From: an uncultured Bacilli bacterium
Lineage (GTDB): Bacteria > Bacillota_I > Bacilli_A > RF39 > UBA660
Length of the DNA stretch: 17,563 bases
NCBI GenBank assembly: GCA_944359595.1
Contig: CALVSV010000070.1
Coordinates: forward strand, 1-17,563
Direction: 5' to 3'
A model generated the notes under the pieces. That model was not told the DNA's origin and did no database searches. It saw nothing but the letters and a program-made list of their open reading frames with translations. Shown in pieces: positions 16,532 through 17,563 of this stretch. A program made the position numbers and the translations under genes. Position 1 is the first letter of the stretch, and every line of letters begins with the position of its first letter.

Positions 16532-16546
16532 ATTATTTGAAAACTA

Positions 16547-16575
16547 TTGATTTAATTTTATTAATATTGTATTAT
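16547..16575 (+). promoter_or_regulatory. Promoter for pilin module 2
   Basis: TTGATT (16547-16552) and TATTAT (16570-16575) are spaced 17 bp, upstream of the gene at 16613. The same promoter is copied at 17445-17473. Confidence 0.65.
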
Positions 16576-16598
16576 TAGATTGTAAATAATTGTGAGAG

Positions 16599-16660
16599 AG
16601 GAATGATAGTTAATGAAAGAAGCGACTGGTGAATTAAATATGACTGTTATTGTTGTAATT
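16599..16660 (+). repeat. 5' end of pilin module 2, identical to 15748-15809
   Basis: Second copy of the 62-bp ribosome-site-plus-16-codon segment. It abuts the end of the 153-bp cassette, sharing the bases AG at 16599-16600, which defines the module junction. Confidence 0.95.
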
Positions 16661-16876
16661 GCCATAGCTGCCATAGCTGCAATATTCTATGTTTTTATTT
16701 GGCCAGCAATTCAAAGACAATTAATGACTAATACATGCGAAGCTACTTATGGTGCCGGATATCACGCTGAAGAAAGTGGCACTGATTATGATAGTGATGG
16801 AGCTGTTGTTCATACATGGGTATGTTGTCCTGAAGGTGAAACTAGTGGATCGAATTGTAAAGAAATGGCTGATTAA
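16613..16876 (+). CDS. Small pilin-like membrane protein, module 2
   Basis: 87 aa. It has the same MKEATGELNMTVIVVI N-terminus as the module 1 protein and a hydrophobic helix at about 9-31 (alanine-rich here). A different exposed domain contains TYGAGYHAEESG and DSDGAVVHTW, then CCPEGETSGSNC. The DNA is identical for 16 codons and then unrelated except for the CCP cysteine pattern. That suggests the exposed domain is replaced or diversified while the membrane part is kept. It is transcribed from the promoter at 16547-16575 and followed by an intact TadE-like partner. Pilus assembly is inferred from shape only. Confidence 0.72.
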   Translation: MKEATGELNMTVIVVIAIAAIAAIFYVFIWPAIQRQLMTNTCEATYGAGYHAEESGTDYDSDGAVVHTWVCCPEGETSGSNCKEMAD

Positions 16877-16955
16877 CGATTCATATAATAAATTGTGAAA
16901 AATTATTAAGTTCTATTACTTAGAAATTTAGAGTTATATTAGGAGATGAATAAAT

Positions 16956-17399
16956 ATGAGGGAATCAATTGGTAGTAGTTTTTTATTTCAAATTATGATA
17001 GTATTCATCTTCTTTTTTGCTGCATTTTTAGCTATAGCTATAAATTATTCACAAGCTTTTCAAATTAAAAATAAAGTAATAAACGCAATAGAACAGTCTG
17101 AGGGGTATAATGCTACATCACAAGAACGTATAGCTTCAATTAAAGAATCGAGTAGTTATTTTAGAGATATAAATCAAGCACAATGTGAAGCAAAACTAGG
17201 GAGTGATGCATTTGTACCACAAAATGAAGGCACTGCATTAAATGGAATATGTATATTAAGACATGATAATGGAGATGGGAAAGCATATTATACTGTTCAA
17301 ACTTATGTATGGTTTAATGTACCTATAATTGGTGATATTGCAACAATACCAGTAAATGGTGAAACAAAACTAATTGTTAATGATAATTATGAGCCTTAG
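16956..17399 (+). CDS. TadE-like pseudopilin, module 2 (intact)
   Basis: 147 aa. MRESIGSSF precedes a hydrophobic segment (about 10-32, with FIFFFAAFLAIAINYSQAF), then a short ectodomain with NKVINAIEQSEGYNATS, a FRDINQAQ stretch, INGICILRH-like LNGICILRH, and VPIIGDIATIPVNGETKLIV before the C-terminal NYEP. It is the intact counterpart of the broken gene at 16029; the last 18 codons are identical in DNA. AGGAGATGAATAAAT precedes ATG 16956, the same leader type as in module 1. The N-terminal M[KR]E[AS][TI]G pattern is shared by all four array proteins, including the partner pilins, which suggests one processing or export route. Confidence 0.72.
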   Translation: MRESIGSSFLFQIMIVFIFFFAAFLAIAINYSQAFQIKNKVINAIEQSEGYNATSQERIASIKESSSYFRDINQAQCEAKLGSDAFVPQNEGTALNGICILRHDNGDGKAYYTVQTYVWFNVPIIGDIATIPVNGETKLIVNDNYEP

Positions 17400-17400
17400 A

Positions 17401-17429
17401 TTTTACATGTAAAGAAAAACTATGTAAAA
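17401..17429 (+). terminator. Hairpin after module 2, possible terminator
   Basis: TTTTACATG (17401-17409) with TATGTAAAA (17421-17429). It is the same stem as in module 1, but with a G-U closing pair at its inner end. Confidence 0.5.
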
Positions 17430-17444
17430 GTTATTTAAAAACTA

Positions 17445-17473
17445 TTGATTTAATTTTATTAATATTGTATTAT
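17445..17473 (+). promoter_or_regulatory. Orphan copy of the module promoter
   Basis: TTGATT (17445-17450) and TATTAT (17468-17473), 17-bp spacing, identical to the module 2 promoter. No gene follows within the window; a short hairpin comes next. Confidence 0.55.
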
Positions 17474-17498
17474 TAGATTGTAAATAATTGTGAGAGAG

Positions 17499-17525
17499 AC
17501 TTGCTAACCAAAATCAAGTGTTTTT
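17499..17525 (+). terminator. Weak terminator at the end of the array
   Basis: ACTTG (17499-17503) and CAAGT (17515-17519) are followed by GTTTTT. The stem is only 5 bp. The last 38 bases of the window are AT-rich, with nothing I can name. Confidence 0.45.
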
Positions 17526-17563
17526 AATAAAAAAAATTAAAAAATTATACAAAATATTTTGTA

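Larger units (their letters stand above)
16448..16600 (+). repeat. 3' end of module 1 plus terminator-promoter cassette, near-identical to 17346-17498
   Basis: 153 bp, three mismatches by eye to 17346-17498 (offset 898). It holds the last 18 codons of the TadE-like gene, a hairpin, a promoter and the start of the next leader up to GTGAGAGAG. Confidence 0.93.
17346..17498 (+). repeat. 3' end of module 2 plus terminator-promoter cassette
   Basis: Second copy of the 153-bp repeat (see 16448-16600). Instead of a third module it runs into unrelated sequence at 17499. Confidence 0.93.

Overview
The window is very AT-rich (roughly three quarters A+T by eye, A-ending codons dominant). It looks like chromosome from a low-GC Gram-positive bacterium of the Bacillota/Mycoplasmatota type, such as the uncultured gut Bacilli RF39 and ML615J-28; that placement is inference. 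The cell has a peptidoglycan wall (MurD, FemAB-type ligase, a sortase-type sorting signal). It uses the standard code: TGA ends several genes, tryptophan is always TGG, and no intact gene has an internal TGA.

Layout. Positions 1-1246 hold the 3' part of a broken surface-protein gene with a striking hypervariable-looking tail. Positions 1323-5446 are a tight one-carbon operon, glyA-folD-fmt plus two unknown genes. A membrane transporter (5487-6584) and a possible Cys-His-Asp enzyme (6640-7404) follow. The transporter's promoter was not located; the Cys-His-Asp gene has its own. On the minus strand, an RNHCP zinc-ribbon gene and a FemAB-like gene (7417-8969) are transcribed away from murD (9066-10403), from face-to-face promoters sharing one palindrome. 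Then come eno and secG, each with a good sigma-70-type promoter. A convergent minus-strand gene (12013-12939) looks like a degenerate kinase. Next is a decayed wall-anchored protein gene (13012-13813), a helical-bundle protein, a TspO homologue and a membrane-anchored surface protein. The last 1.8 kb is a tandem array of two pilin-like modules, each a small Cys-containing pilin-like gene followed by a TadE-like gene.

How the parts relate. GlyA, FolD and Fmt form one folate pathway supplying formyl groups for initiator tRNA. MurD and the FemAB ligase both act on peptidoglycan precursors and share a control region. Surface genes behave differently from housekeeping genes. Three predicted exported proteins carry frameshifts, two of them also stop codons, while every cytoplasmic gene is intact.

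Most interesting signals: (1) the tail of the first gene, where 28 of 30 consecutive codons end in C or T, adenine is about 16% and GC about 51%, as expected for the variable region of a diversity-generating retroelement target; (2) the tandem pilin modules with near-identical ends, divergent middles and a repeated terminator-promoter cassette; (3) the murD/femAB shared operator.
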